In this document: positions 1-9,312 of the stretch, one piece after another
How the letters are laid out: each line of letters starts with the position of its first letter
How positions within the stretch are numbered: the first letter of the stretch is position 1
Assembly: GCA_031285625.1 (NCBI GenBank)
Contig: JAITVV010000081.1
Location: 62,001 to 126,000, forward strand
Length of the DNA stretch: 64,000 nucleotides
Origin: Prevotella sp.
Lineage (GTDB): Bacteria; Bacteroidota; Bacteroidia; Bacteroidales; Dysgonomonadaceae
Direction: 5' to 3'
Notes under the pieces: generated by a model
The model's database searches: none
What the model was told of the DNA's origin: nothing
The model's input: the letters and a program-made list of their open reading frames with translations, nothing else
Position numbers and translations under genes: made by a program

Positions 1-656
1 AAGATAAGCAAAACTATACATTGATGTTTCAGGCAATAAGGACAGAATTAGATGTTTTGGAAAAGGAAACGGATAAAAAATACCTGTTGACAACAGCTGT
101 TGGAGGTTCTCAGAATTTTATCGATAATACTGAAATGGGAAAGGTTCAGGAGTATCTTGATTATATAAACATCATGACTTATGATTATCATCCTCACAAA
201 CAAGCTGTACATCACACTAATCTGTTTGCATCAGACAAATATGAGCAAAAGCATGGGGCGGACATAGCAGTCAAGGCATATGTGGCAGCAGGTGTTCCTG
301 TAGAAAAGCTTGTGATGGGAATTGCTTTTTATGGCCGTGCATTCAATCTTAAGAAAGGCGCCTCAAAAGGGCTTGGCGATCCTGTAGCAGACCAGGTACG
401 TGGCGGTGGATATACTTATATAAAAGACAGCCTTGTTAACCAAAACGAATATTACAGATACTGGGATGATGTAGCTAAGGCTCCATATTTATTCAATTTT
501 TATAAAGGGATTTTTGTAACCTACGATGATGAGGAATCCGTTAAAGAAAAATGCCGATACGTTCTGGATAATAAAATGGGCGGAGTAATGTTCTGGGAAT
601 ATAGTTCTGACCCTAAAGAATACCTGTTGAATGAAATTAACAAAGCGCTGAAATAA
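1..656 (+). CDS. GH18 family glycoside hydrolase (chitinase-like), 3' part only
   Basis: The reading frame is open from base 3, so the gene starts before the window; the TTG at 21 is not a real start. About 218 C-terminal residues are present. The fragment shows the late part of a GH18 TIM barrel: an INIMTYDYH strand, which is the family's substrate-binding MTYD motif, then VEKLVMGIAFYGRAF, and near the end GGVMFWEYSSD, the usual last strand with its Trp. The catalytic DxxDxDxE motif lies upstream and cannot be checked. GH18 enzymes cleave beta-1,4-GlcNAc linkages in chitin or N-glycans. A secreted enzyme is expected, but the signal peptide is outside the window. Confidence 0.88.
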   Translation, partial: DKQNYTLMFQAIRTELDVLEKETDKKYLLTTAVGGSQNFIDNTEMGKVQEYLDYINIMTYDYHPHKQAVHHTNLFASDKYEQKHGADIAVKAYVAAGVPVEKLVMGIAFYGRAFNLKKGASKGLGDPVADQVRGGGYTYIKDSLVNQNEYYRYWDDVAKAPYLFNFYKGIFVTYDDEESVKEKCRYVLDNKMGGVMFWEYSSDPKEYLLNEINKALK

Positions 657-677
657 TAAAATTTAACAATATCAAAT

Positions 678-707
678 GTTGAGATTGATCTTCTGTTTGT
701 ACTTTTG
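678..707 (+). promoter_or_regulatory. Probable porX promoter (Bacteroidetes type)
   Basis: A TACTTTTG box at 700-707 fits the Bacteroidetes -7 consensus TAnnTTTG, and a GTTG lies 18 nt upstream where the -33 TTTG is expected. Transcription would begin near 713, giving a leader of about 70 nt before porX. The -33 match is imperfect. Confidence 0.5.
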
Positions 708-736
708 ATAATAAAGTGCAAAACTAATATGATACA

Positions 737-770
737 ACAAGCCACTTTATTTTCGGATAATGTGGCTTGT
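737..770 (+). promoter_or_regulatory. Stem-loop in the porX leader
   Basis: A perfect 9-bp stem (ACAAGCCAC at 737-745 with GTGGCTTGT at 762-770) surrounds a 16-nt loop and ends 14 nt before the porX ATG. No U-run follows, so it does not look like a terminator for the chitinase gene. It may influence translation or stability of porX mRNA; that is inference. Confidence 0.4.
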
Positions 771-784
771 ATAATGAGTATAAA

Positions 785-2329
785 ATGAGAAAAAAAAGGA
801 TACTTTGGGCAGATGATGAAATAGATATGTTGCGTTCACATATTCTCTTCCTGCAAGAAAAGGGATATGAGGTAACTCCCGTTAACAGTGGACAAGACGC
901 TATTGACTGTATTCGGGAAGAAACCTTTGATATCGTTTTTCTTGACGAGAATATGCCTGGTCTGTCGGGGCTTGAAACACTTAGCCTAATCAAGGAGATC
1001 AATCCCAATATTCCTGTTATAATGATTACCAAGAGTGAGGATGAAGGCATTATGACACATGCTATAGGGAAAAAAATTGCAGATTATCTTATTAAACCGG
1101 TAAATCCGAACCAGATACTCCTTTCCATCAAGAAAAACCTGCATAAGGATGACATCGTCTCTGAAGTAACATTAGAAAGCTACAGGGAGGAATTTAGCAA
1201 AATCAGTACCCAAATAAACGAAACGTCGACTTATGCTGACTGGGTAGATATTTATAAGAAGCTTGTTTATTGGGAACTAGAGCTTACAGCATCAGACAGC
1301 CCATTAATCGATTTGCTTAAGGTGCAAAAAAATGAAGCCAATGATAGCTATTGTAAGTTTATAAAAAAGAACTACGAATCATGGTTTAGAAATGAAGCAA
1401 ACAAACCATTGATGAGTCCCGAACTTTTCTCCAAAAAGGTATTTCCATTATTAGACAATGATGAGAAGGTATTCTTTATACTTATCGATAACTTTCGTTT
1501 AGACCAGTGGTGGGACGTAAAAGACCTGCTGGCAAGCGATTTCTCAATTTCGGAGGATGAATATTTCAGTATATTACCCACTGCAACACAATATGCCCGC
1601 AATGCTATTTTTGCAGGATTGATGCCTTCCCAGATAGCCAAGCTATATCCTCATCTTTGGGTAGAAGAGGAAGAAGATGAAAGTAAAAATCTAAATGAAG
1701 AAGCATTACTGCAAACGCAAATAGATCGTTACAGGAAGAAATATACTTTTTCCTACAATAAACTATTATCCTCTTTTTCGGGTGAGAAGTTAGTTCAGAA
1801 TATGAATACATTGAACAATAAGCAGTTAAATGTAATTGTAATCAATTTTGTAGATATGCTGTCCCATGCGCGTACCGAGTCGAAAATGATACGGGAACTG
1901 GCTTCTGATGAAGCTGCATACCGGTCTCTAACCCGTTCGTGGTTCAAGCATTCCAGTACAATGGATATCCTCAGGAAGGCGAAGGATATGGGATATAAGA
2001 TTATCTTAACCACAGATCATGGAACAATCCGTGTAAAGAACCCTCTAAAAGTAATCGGAGATAAAGCGGTGAATTCAAACATCCGCTATAAAGTAGGTCG
2101 CAATCTTGATTATGACCGTAAAAAAGTTTATGATGTGCATTCACCCGATAAATTCGGGCTTCCGGTTCCACACATCAGTACAAAATATATCTTTGCAACA
2201 GGTGATGATTTCTTTGCTTACCCTAACAATTACAACTATTATGTATCTTACTATACAGATACTTTCCAACATGGTGGTATCTCTATGGAAGAAATGATTG
2301 TTCCTTTTATAACTTTAACAGGAAAGTAA
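785..2329 (+). CDS. porX: PorX, type IX secretion system response regulator with PglZ domain
   Basis: Two-domain regulator of about 514 residues, the size of Porphyromonas gingivalis PorX. Residues 1-120 form a CheY-like receiver: acidic ADDEID near the N-terminus, phospho-acceptor Asp in FLDENMPG, and the conserved Lys in LIKPVNP. The rest is an alkaline-phosphatase-superfamily PglZ domain with metal-ligand motifs [12 protein letters not shown] and LTTDHGT and the nucleophile region TATQYARNA. In the family PorX works with the histidine kinase PorY and controls expression and function of the type IX protein secretion machinery. I chose the ATG at 785 over an upstream TTG at 767 because family members begin about four residues before ILWADDEID. 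tsaE follows after 29 nt but has its own -7 box. Confidence 0.93.
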   Translation: MRKKRILWADDEIDMLRSHILFLQEKGYEVTPVNSGQDAIDCIREETFDIVFLDENMPGLSGLETLSLIKEINPNIPVIMITKSEDEGIMTHAIGKKIADYLIKPVNPNQILLSIKKNLHKDDIVSEVTLESYREEFSKISTQINETSTYADWVDIYKKLVYWELELTASDSPLIDLLKVQKNEANDSYCKFIKKNYESWFRNEANKPLMSPELFSKKVFPLLDNDEKVFFILIDNFRLDQWWDVKDLLASDFSISEDEYFSILPTATQYARNAIFAGLMPSQIAKLYPHLWVEEEEDESKNLNEEALLQTQIDRYRKKYTFSYNKLLSSFSGEKLVQNMNTLNNKQLNVIVINFVDMLSHARTESKMIRELASDEAAYRSLTRSWFKHSSTMDILRKAKDMGYKIILTTDHGTIRVKNPLKVIGDKAVNSNIRYKVGRNLDYDRKKVYDVHSPDKFGLPVPHISTKYIFATGDDFFAYPNNYNYYVSYYTDTFQHGGISMEEMIVPFITLTGK

Positions 2330-2330
2330 A

Positions 2331-2338
2331 TATCTTTG
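2331..2338 (+). promoter_or_regulatory. -7 promoter box before tsaE
   Basis: TATCTTTG matches TAnnTTTG exactly and lies 20 nt before the tsaE ATG, immediately after the porX stop codon. I found no clear -33 TTTG at the right distance. Confidence 0.4.
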
Positions 2339-2358
2339 TACTATTAATAACGAATACA

Positions 2359-2775
2359 ATGAATATAAAAATAGAATCATTAGATAAGATACACGAAGCA
2401 GCCATAGAGTTTATAAAAGTCATGGGAGACAATACCGTTTTTGCCTTTCATGGCGAGATGGGTGCCGGTAAAACTACCTTTATAAAAGCCATCTGTGAAA
2501 AGCTGGGAGTTTCCGATACTATTAATAGTCCTACATTTGCTATCATAAATGAATATCGTTCAGATAGCGGGGAGCTGATTTATCATTTTGATTTCTACCG
2601 TATCAATAAAATAGAAGAAGCTTTCGATTTCGGATATGAAGATTATTTCTATAGTGGAAGCCTTTGCTTTATTGAATGGCCTGAAAAGGTTGAAAGTTTA
2701 TTACCAAATGATACAGTGAATGTTAGCATCAAAGTACTTGAAGATGGTAGCCGGGATGTAAAGTTGGATATTTAA
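2359..2775 (+). CDS. tsaE: tRNA threonylcarbamoyladenosine biosynthesis ATPase TsaE
   Basis: A 138-residue P-loop protein of normal TsaE (YjeE) length. The Walker A motif GEMGAGKT is at residues 32-39, followed by the family signature [10 protein letters not shown] and, further on, a DFYRI strand and a FIEWPEK segment typical of TsaE. The protein helps TsaB/TsaD make the t6A37 modification of ANN-decoding tRNAs in the cytoplasm. It sits between porX and a Na/Pi cotransporter with no functional link visible. The start ATG directly precedes the conserved N-terminal helix. Confidence 0.95.
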   Translation: MNIKIESLDKIHEAAIEFIKVMGDNTVFAFHGEMGAGKTTFIKAICEKLGVSDTINSPTFAIINEYRSDSGELIYHFDFYRINKIEEAFDFGYEDYFYSGSLCFIEWPEKVESLLPNDTVNVSIKVLEDGSRDVKLDI

Positions 2776-2833
2776 TATTTTTTTAATTATATTTGCATAC
2801 TCAATATCCTGAATTAAATTCATCATAAAGAGG

Positions 2834-4531
2834 ATGCAATATACATTTTTTGATTTTTTACTGTTCTTAGGCTCTATGGGCCTCTTCCTGTATGGGATGA
2901 AAGTCATGAGCGAGGGGCTCCAGAAATTAGCAGGTGACAAGCTGAGAAGTATACTCACCGCAATGACCAAGAATCGCTTTACCGGAGTTTTAACCGGAGT
3001 ACTAATTACCGCCATTATTCAGTCGTCGAGCGCAACCACCGTTATGGTTGTTAGTTTTGTAAATGCAGGTTTACTTACTCTATATCAGTCTATTGGAGTT
3101 ATATTGGGGGCTAATATCGGAACAACACTCACTGCATGGATTATCTCCTTCTTTGGTTTCAAAGTCGATATTGCATTATTTACATTACCCATTCTGGCTT
3201 TAGCCACACCACTTATATTTTCAAAGAAAAGCACTCGCAAATCTTTAGGTGAATTCATCTTCGGGTTTGCTTTTCTGTTTATGGGGCTTACCAGCCTGAA
3301 AGCAAATGTACCGGACCTCGCGCAGAATCCGGAGATGCTAAGCTTCGTGACTAATTACACCGATATGGGATTTGCTTCCATTGTCTTATTCTTCTTTATT
3401 GGAGCAATATTGACTGTTGTCGTGCAATCATCCAGTGCTACAATGGCTATTACCCTTATTATGTGCGCACAGGGATGGATATCTTATGAGATAGGTGCTG
3501 CATTAGTATTAGGTGAAAATTTGGGAACTACCTGTACTGCAAACATAGCTGCTCTTGCAGGGAACGTATCGGCTAGGCGTGCAGCTTTATCCCACTTTAT
3601 GTTCAATATGTTTGGGGTCATATGGGTATTAGCTATCTTCCATCCTTTCACAACAGGTGTATCCAATCTGGTTGAACACCTGGCTTCGGGGAATGAACAG
3701 ACAATGATCTCATTTAAATTATCAGCATTCCACACTTGCTATAATATATGTAACACCTTCATATTTATATGGCTTATCAAATTCCTGGAAAAAGTTGTTA
3801 CAAAACTACTGCCCCAAAAAGAGGAGGAAGAAGAATTCAGGCTTCAATATATACAAACCGGTCTGGTTTCACTCTCAGAATTATCAATTGTTGAAGCCCG
3901 TCAGGAGATAGGATTATACTCATCCCGTATGCAAAAAATGTTCGGGTTTGTTAAAGAACTTCTGTATGAAGAAAATGAGGCTGCCTTTGAGAAGCTATTT
4001 AACCGTATAGAAAAATATGAGAATATAAGCGATAGTATGGAACTGGAAATCGCTAACTATCTGAATAAGGCTTCGGAAGGAAGATTAAGCTCGGAAGGAA
4101 AGATGGAAATAAGGCTTATGCTGAGGGAAGTAAGCGAAATAGAAAGTATAGGCGACTCCTGCTATAATATGGCAAAGGCTATCAAGCGTAAAAGGAATGC
4201 AAATGCAGAGTTTACTGAATCTCAGTATGAGCATATACAAGAAATGTTTGACCTGTTGACAATGTCTTTTGAGTATATGCAAAAGGTAGTTGAAAAACAA
4301 GAGAACAAAAATAAGAATATCATTCAGGTACTCAATCTGGAGAATGAAATCAACAATCTACGTAACAACCTTAAAACCAAAAATTTATTAGATATAGATA
4401 AGAAAGAATACCCTTACGAAATAGGCGTATTCTATATTGATATTATAGGCGACTGTGAAAAACTCGGCGACTTTATCGTAAATGTCGTTGAAGCTGAATC
4501 TTCTGAATATAAGGAAAGAAAGGGGATTTAA
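2834..4531 (+). CDS. Na+/phosphate cotransporter (NptA/PNaS family) with C-terminal PhoU-like domain
   Basis: 565 residues. The membrane half carries the two inverted repeats of this family, each with QSSSAT (QSSSATTVMVV and QSSSATMAITL) and each followed by a GANIGTT or GENLGTT segment; these repeats form the Na+/Pi site. From about residue 335 the protein becomes soluble and helical with Glu/Lys-rich segments and LMLREVSEIESIGD, consistent with a fused PhoU-like regulatory domain. Role: sodium-driven phosphate uptake at the inner membrane. A TATATTTG -7 box lies at 2788-2795. The stop codon is 5 nt from the stop of the convergent barrel gene. Confidence 0.92.
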   Translation: MQYTFFDFLLFLGSMGLFLYGMKVMSEGLQKLAGDKLRSILTAMTKNRFTGVLTGVLITAIIQSSSATTVMVVSFVNAGLLTLYQSIGVILGANIGTTLTAWIISFFGFKVDIALFTLPILALATPLIFSKKSTRKSLGEFIFGFAFLFMGLTSLKANVPDLAQNPEMLSFVTNYTDMGFASIVLFFFIGAILTVVVQSSSATMAITLIMCAQGWISYEIGAALVLGENLGTTCTANIAALAGNVSARRAALSHFMFNMFGVIWVLAIFHPFTTGVSNLVEHLASGNEQTMISFKLSAFHTCYNICNTFIFIWLIKFLEKVVTKLLPQKEEEEEFRLQYIQTGLVSLSELSIVEARQEIGLYSSRMQKMFGFVKELLYEENEAAFEKLFNRIEKYENISDSMELEIANYLNKASEGRLSSEGKMEIRLMLREVSEIESIGDSCYNMAKAIKRKRNANAEFTESQYEHIQEMFDLLTMSFEYMQKVVEKQENKNKNIIQVLNLENEINNLRNNLKTKNLLDIDKKEYPYEIGVFYIDIIGDCEKLGDFIVNVVEAESSEYKERKGI

Positions 4532-4536
4532 ATACA

Positions 4537-7140
4537 TCAAAATTTAAAACTAACCGTACCCAAAACATTTATTGGTCTTAATTTATAATTATAATTGTAA
4601 GTATCAAGTGAATTATAAATAGTATAGCTATATTCTTTTTTATTGAATATGTTATTTATATATAATTCATATTCTATTTCTTTATTTTTATATTTGACGC
4701 CGATATTAGCAAATATTAGATTACATGAAAGGCTTTTGGTTATTTCATTGTATAAATATTCCAATTGAGTATCTAGTTCTATCTTACTGTTAAGGAAATA
4801 GTGGCCAGTTAATTTCTGAGATATTTGATAAGTAGATAACTTAGAACTCGAAGATATATCTATTTGTAATCTATTATTCAATATTTCGGCCTGATATGAT
4901 GCTGAGAACTCATCACATATCTTAGTATTAATCTTAGGTATCAAACTCCAAGAAGTAGATTTTAGCGGAACTAACAAACCTTGTTGCATTTTTTCTGATT
5001 TTATAAAGTTGAGATTTGCCAGTAGAGAGAAACCAGTCTTTATATCACCAAAATACTTACCTATATATCCTCTCCACATCCACATTTCATAACGATTCTT
5101 ATGCTCCGAATTACTGATAATACTTTGTTTATTCAAAAAATATTGCTCATCCAATAGATTTCTTCTGAAAGAGGTATAAGCAATAGAAGTATTAAAAAAC
5201 ATTGTTGTTAATGGATTCCTAAAATTGACTCTGATATTTACAGACTGGCTTTCTCGTTTCTGCAATATTCCAGCTTTTACATTCACAGTACGATAATCAC
5301 TGATGATGTATGAATCTGCGAAATCGGTTATATCTCCTATATTATGATTATAACGATATAGAAATGAAGTTTCCCATAACTGATTTATTTTATATGTTAG
5401 CTTTACTTTAGAATCGAGATACAAGAAATCTTCAGATTTGGTTCTATTGTTCATTTTGTCCTGAGACTCCAACCAATGATAAGTAATAGGTACATTAATT
5501 GAAAACTCTATTTTTTTCTTCTTGAAAGAATAGGATGGGTTAATTATTATTTTAAAATAGTTAGCTCTTATTTTGCTAGATGTACTATCTGTTAGTATTG
5601 GATGATTTGATAAATCAGAATTTAGGTTTTCAATATATCCTTCCATATTCAAGTTAAGATATAATCGTGAATTCCCTTTTGAAAATGAAAAGTTACTATT
5701 ATTATTTGTGTATAGCCCATTTTGATTAGTCTTTTGAATCATATCCTCTTTAAGAGTATCAATATCTACTCTCAGATTCTGAGGAAGTGATGTATAACGA
5801 ACGAATGAGGAAATATCCCATATCCGATTATTCCATTTCTTAACATATTGAAAATCATTGGATACTAAATATTCAGGAGTATTAAATTTTTGCATTATTC
5901 TATTTGCATTTTCGATATTCAAACTAGCCTCATTCAATTTTGCTTGCCCTTTCAATATATTACTTATATAGTGCCGGGAAGTATTATCTGTATATGTAAT
6001 AGTTCCATCGATATAATTATTTTTCTTATATGCATTTCTTTGTTCATCAATCTGCAAAGAGTTCTCTGGTAAAAAGTATGAACTATTCTGATAGATTGAT
6101 TCATCCAAAGCGTCATGCAGATAATTTATATTTAGGCGTAATTGACTGTCTTCTCCTGTTTTCCATAGACTATTTAGTGTCGCAATATGGGTTTTATTGA
6201 AAAGATATCGATTTTCTTCTATTGGTGGATTATTTAATACATTATCTGTCAATAGGCCAGAAATTGTTTTATGTTTACTTAAATCCTCTGAGAATAATGA
6301 ATGTTCGGTAAGTTCGGTTGCTATATTGTTCCCTGTATTATTTGTTTTATACATTGCGATAGCTTGATGTTTTCTGTTGGCTTGTAGTGCAAAAGCATCA
6401 ATGTTCCATAGCAAATCTTTTATTCCTCCAATTCCAACTTTTGCAGTGCCTACAGGTCGAGCCATTTTACTATCTTGTAATTTGAGATTAATAGCTGCCT
6501 GACCTGTACTCATCAAATCTTTTAAAGCCTTTACCGGTTGATGATTTTCTATTACTTCCACATTTGTAACTGCATCCACAGGCACATTATTTGTTGCTAT
6601 ACCATATTTTTTATCTAATAAATCCATTCCCTCTATATAGAATTTATTAATTGGCTCACCATTGTATTTTATACCGCCATTCTGTGAAACCTCTATCCCT
6701 GGTAACTTTTTTAATATATCTCCTATTGTACGATCCTGCTGAGAACGAAATGCACCGACACTGTATACAAGAGTGTCTTCTCTACTCCACATCACCTCTG
6801 ATTTAATTACAACCTCCTTTAATTGGATTTCTAATGGCTGTAATGCTACATCTATTACCTGGGAGTTGTTCCTTATTGTAAATACTTTTTGTTTGTATCC
6901 CAGAAAGGATACGGTCAATTCCAATTCTTTATTCTGTGAATCTATTTCTATTTGATAAAAGCCTTTACTATCTGTCAATCCGTAACCTATAATGTCTTGA
7001 TCATTATCGATAATAGAGACAACAACACCATTGATTGGTTTATTATCAATGGTGTCTCTTACAACTCCATGTATTGCTGTTTGGGCTGACAAAAAGAATG
7101 GAGATAAGACTAGAGCTATATATAGTAAATACTTACTCAC
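4537..7140 (-). CDS. CarboxypepD_reg/plug/beta-barrel outer-membrane protein (TonB-dependent receptor-like)
   Basis: 867 residues with a signal peptide ending near FFLSAQ. Residues 22-110 are a carboxypeptidase-regulatory-like Ig domain (HGVVRDTIDNKPINGVVVS... FLGYKQKVF). Next comes a plug-like segment with DILKKLPGIEVSQNGGIKYNGEPI and INKFYIEGMDLL, then a long beta-rich barrel of the OMP_b-brl_3 kind ending in an aromatic residue (SFKF). I see no clear TonB box, as usual for this subgroup. The start ATG overlaps the end of the upstream GLPGLI gene by 8 nt, so the two are probably translated together. It is the last gene of a unit that begins with a small cysteine peptide. Likely role: outer-membrane passage of a ligand or peptide; the substrate is unknown. 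Confidence 0.85.
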   Translation of the reverse strand: MSKYLLYIALVLSPFFLSAQTAIHGVVRDTIDNKPINGVVVSIIDNDQDIIGYGLTDSKGFYQIEIDSQNKELELTVSFLGYKQKVFTIRNNSQVIDVALQPLEIQLKEVVIKSEVMWSREDTLVYSVGAFRSQQDRTIGDILKKLPGIEVSQNGGIKYNGEPINKFYIEGMDLLDKKYGIATNNVPVDAVTNVEVIENHQPVKALKDLMSTGQAAINLKLQDSKMARPVGTAKVGIGGIKDLLWNIDAFALQANRKHQAIAMYKTNNTGNNIATELTEHSLFSEDLSKHKTISGLLTDNVLNNPPIEENRYLFNKTHIATLNSLWKTGEDSQLRLNINYLHDALDESIYQNSSYFLPENSLQIDEQRNAYKKNNYIDGTITYTDNTSRHYISNILKGQAKLNEASLNIENANRIMQKFNTPEYLVSNDFQYVKKWNNRIWDISSFVRYTSLPQNLRVDIDTLKEDMIQKTNQNGLYTNNNSNFSFSKGNSRLYLNLNMEGYIENLNSDLSNHPILTDSTSSKIRANYFKIIINPSYSFKKKKIEFSINVPITYHWLESQDKMNNRTKSEDFLYLDSKVKLTYKINQLWETSFLYRYNHNIGDITDFADSYIISDYRTVNVKAGILQKRESQSVNIRVNFRNPLTTMFFNTSIAYTSFRRNLLDEQYFLNKQSIISNSEHKNRYEMWMWRGYIGKYFGDIKTGFSLLANLNFIKSEKMQQGLLVPLKSTSWSLIPKINTKICDEFSASYQAEILNNRLQIDISSSSKLSTYQISQKLTGHYFLNSKIELDTQLEYLYNEITKSLSCNLIFANIGVKYKNKEIEYELYINNIFNKKEYSYTIYNSLDTYNYNYKLRPINVLGTVSFKF

Positions 7141-7984
7141 TTAACTCTATTGGATTATATGCACGCTTACGCAATGCATGAGCAGGTATATCACCTTGTA
7201 TCATTCCCGAATTTTGTAATGCTGCTCCAGGATTTTCTCTGTATTGTTTATATGATTTCAGGAAAGTTTTTTTATTTGTTTTCATATAATTCCTGTCAAA
7301 TATATATATATTATCTACCCAACGAGGTTTTTCGATCGCAATACATTCAAATGATATTTGTTTTTTATCATCTTCCACCTTTAATATTAGTCCCGGTAGT
7401 CCTGAAAATTTCCAAGGACCATTACTTATAGGAATATCCGGAGTATACCATGCAGTATATTTTCTACCGAAAAGCGTTGTTGATGCTTTTTTACATTTAT
7501 ATCCACTAACAGTTAGATTTCCTGATTCAGATTTCCAATTAGTCTTTATTAATGGTTCTTCATATAAAAAAGAAGACCCTGTAAAGAAATTAGTTGATGT
7601 AATCTTTCCTTTAGGATAATTTGTGAAAATATTTTCCCTCGAACCATTTCTTGTATATATAGAAACTTTTTCCAACATAGAATTTATATCCATACCCTGT
7701 TTGCTGTACACAAAATTTAAAGAATCACCTATTAATTTATTATAATCAGTATATTTTGAGACTCTATTTCCAATCTGAAGCAACATAAGATGTTCTTGAT
7801 AGTTTTGTGTTATTGTATCATTTATAATTCGTTGTCGATATTGTATCCTTATAATAGAACTGTCTAATACAATAGGAGTTTTAGGAATTGAAGCTTTGGT
7901 ATTTTGTCTTTTATCAGGTATAAATATCTGAGCGTTCAAGGTTAATGTTATAAATAAAATGAAGTATAAAATAAAATGTTTCAT
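7133..7984 (-). CDS. GLPGLI family protein (paralogue 2)
   Basis: 283 residues with a signal peptide (hydrophobic residues 4-18, cleavage near LNAQ). The family motif GLPGLI is at residues 195-200, after the conserved ASTTLFGRKYTAWYTPDIP region. GLPGLI proteins (TIGR01200) are exported Bacteroidetes proteins of unknown function, often next to CarboxypepD_reg barrels as here. Its ATG overlaps the stop of the upstream paralogue (TAATG), and its own end overlaps the barrel gene by 8 nt, so all three are tightly coupled. About 45 residues around the motif are identical to the paralogue although the DNA differs at silent sites, so this part is under protein-level constraint. Confidence 0.9.
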   Translation of the reverse strand: MKHFILYFILFITLTLNAQIFIPDKRQNTKASIPKTPIVLDSSIIRIQYRQRIINDTITQNYQEHLMLLQIGNRVSKYTDYNKLIGDSLNFVYSKQGMDINSMLEKVSIYTRNGSRENIFTNYPKGKITSTNFFTGSSFLYEEPLIKTNWKSESGNLTVSGYKCKKASTTLFGRKYTAWYTPDIPISNGPWKFSGLPGLILKVEDDKKQISFECIAIEKPRWVDNIYIFDRNYMKTNKKTFLKSYKQYRENPGAALQNSGMIQGDIPAHALRKRAYNPIELSE

Positions 7985-8838
7985 TACTCACTTAACTCTA
8001 TCGGGTTATATGCTCGTTTACGAAATGCTTTAGCAGGTATATCGCCCTGTATCATCCCTGAATTTTGTATTACTGCACCCGGATTATCCTTGTATTGTTT
8101 ATATAATTTAAGAAAAGTCTTCTTATTTGTTTTCATATAATCACTTTCATTCATATATATTGGGTCTTTCCAATGCGGTTTATCTATAGCTATACATTCA
8201 AAAGAAACTTCTTTTTTACTATCTTCTACCTTTAGTATTAACCCAGGTAAGCCTGAGAATTTCCATGGACCGTTGCTTATGGGTATATCTGGAGTATACC
8301 AAGCTGTATATTTTCTACCAAAAAGTGTAGTGGACGCTTTCTTGCATTTATATCCGGCTATAGTCATATTTCCGGATTCCAGTTTCCAATCAATATTTAC
8401 TGATGCCTCTTCATATAGGTATGAAGAGCCTCCAAATAAATTGGTTGATGTGATTTTTCCTTGAGGATAATCTTTAAATATATTTTCTCGAGAGCTTCCC
8501 TTTATATAGGGATGTATCTTAGTAAATATAGTACTCAAATCATCTCCCATTTTGACATACACATCATAAAGGGAATCTGCTTTTAATCCATAGTAATCTG
8601 TATATTTTGATATATTGTTTCCTATCTGAAGTAGCATTATATTATCTGTTTTCTGATTTGTATCAGTTGTATCCTGAATAATTACTTGACGGTATTGTAT
8701 TCTCATTTTAGATGTATCTTGGATGCTTTTCTTTTGTAGCTTCAAGGGTTCTGCAGTACGAGGGTCAACTGTAATTGTTTGAGCATGTAAAAAATTGCAT
8801 GCGAATATAATAAGACAACTTAAAAAAACTTTTTTCAT
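7984..8838 (-). CDS. GLPGLI family protein (paralogue 1)
   Basis: 284 residues with a signal peptide (cleavage near FLHAQ). The GLPGLI motif is at residues 196-201. The N-terminal 130 residues differ moderately from the downstream copy, while the C-terminal half, including the last 12 residues RKRAYNPIELSE, is almost the same. The gene follows the 58-residue peptide gene after 97 nt that hold a large inverted repeat. The molecular function of the family is not established; export to the periplasm or cell surface is inferred from the signal peptide. Confidence 0.9.
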   Translation of the reverse strand: MKKVFLSCLIIFACNFLHAQTITVDPRTAEPLKLQKKSIQDTSKMRIQYRQVIIQDTTDTNQKTDNIMLLQIGNNISKYTDYYGLKADSLYDVYVKMGDDLSTIFTKIHPYIKGSSRENIFKDYPQGKITSTNLFGGSSYLYEEASVNIDWKLESGNMTIAGYKCKKASTTLFGRKYTAWYTPDIPISNGPWKFSGLPGLILKVEDSKKEVSFECIAIDKPHWKDPIYMNESDYMKTNKKTFLKLYKQYKDNPGAVIQNSGMIQGDIPAKAFRKRAYNPIELSE

Positions 8839-8863
8839 AAGATATATTTAACTGATATTAAAT

Positions 8864-8919
8864 AGGTTGTCAATAAATAATTTGAATATTTGGCACATCA
8901 TTTATTATATTGACAACCT
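8864..8919 (-). repeat. 12-bp inverted repeat between the peptide gene and the GLPGLI genes
   Basis: Perfect arms AGGTTGTCAATA (8864-8875) and TATTGACAACCT (8908-8919) enclose a 32-nt A/T-rich loop. On the minus strand the element starts about 17 nt after the peptide stop codon. No U-run follows the stem, so full termination is unlikely. It could stabilise the upstream peptide mRNA or partly attenuate the downstream genes (inference). Confidence 0.6.
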
Positions 8920-8935
8920 CCAAATTTTTGTTTTA

Positions 8936-9112
8936 CTAACAGAAGAAACTATAGATTTCATCTACCCATTGAAGAGTCTCCAACTCTCCAGCTCCAGAAC
9001 AATAATAAGTAGCAGGTGCACCTCCAGGACAATACAAAGTTCCGCAAACTGGAGATGCAGTATTAACAATAAGTACAATTCCGACAATAATAAGGGCTAA
9101 TTTCTTCTTCAT
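8936..9112 (-). CDS. Small secreted cysteine-containing peptide (58 residues), family unknown
   Basis: A short frame with an N-terminal MKKKLALIIVGIVLIVN signal-like helix followed by a compact region with Cys at 23, 28, 38 and at the very last residue 58 (ending YSFFC). The middle is Gly/Pro/Tyr-rich (CPGGAPATYYCSGAGE), then ETLQWVDEIY. Four Cys allow two disulfides or thioether-type links. There is no good lipobox, since Val precedes Cys23. It is the first gene ahead of two GLPGLI genes and a CarboxypepD_reg barrel, all on the same strand. The start ATG is followed by a Lys cluster as expected for an exported peptide. I do not recognise the family; a pheromone, bacteriocin-like or surface peptide are all possible. 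The frame is short, so expression needs proof. Confidence 0.6.
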   Translation of the reverse strand: MKKKLALIIVGIVLIVNTASPVCGTLYCPGGAPATYYCSGAGELETLQWVDEIYSFFC

Positions 9113-9312
9113 AATTTAAAATTTGAGTTAAACATACACTGCAAATTTCAAAAAATAAAAAGACTAAGAGAGTATAGTATTGCTCCCATATGACTTTTTT
9201 CAGAAGTCTGATCTGGATAACCTGCTTATCATCAAATTGTTAATTGATCCGTCATATAAGAAATATATAACTTTTTAATTGTCTGAAATACAATTAGTTG
9301 TGAATATTCATA

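Noticed and set aside
8867-9100. 77-codon frame on the plus strand opposite the peptide gene
   Set aside because: No start context, signal or family features; the opposite strand has a better frame with a signal helix in a sensible operon.
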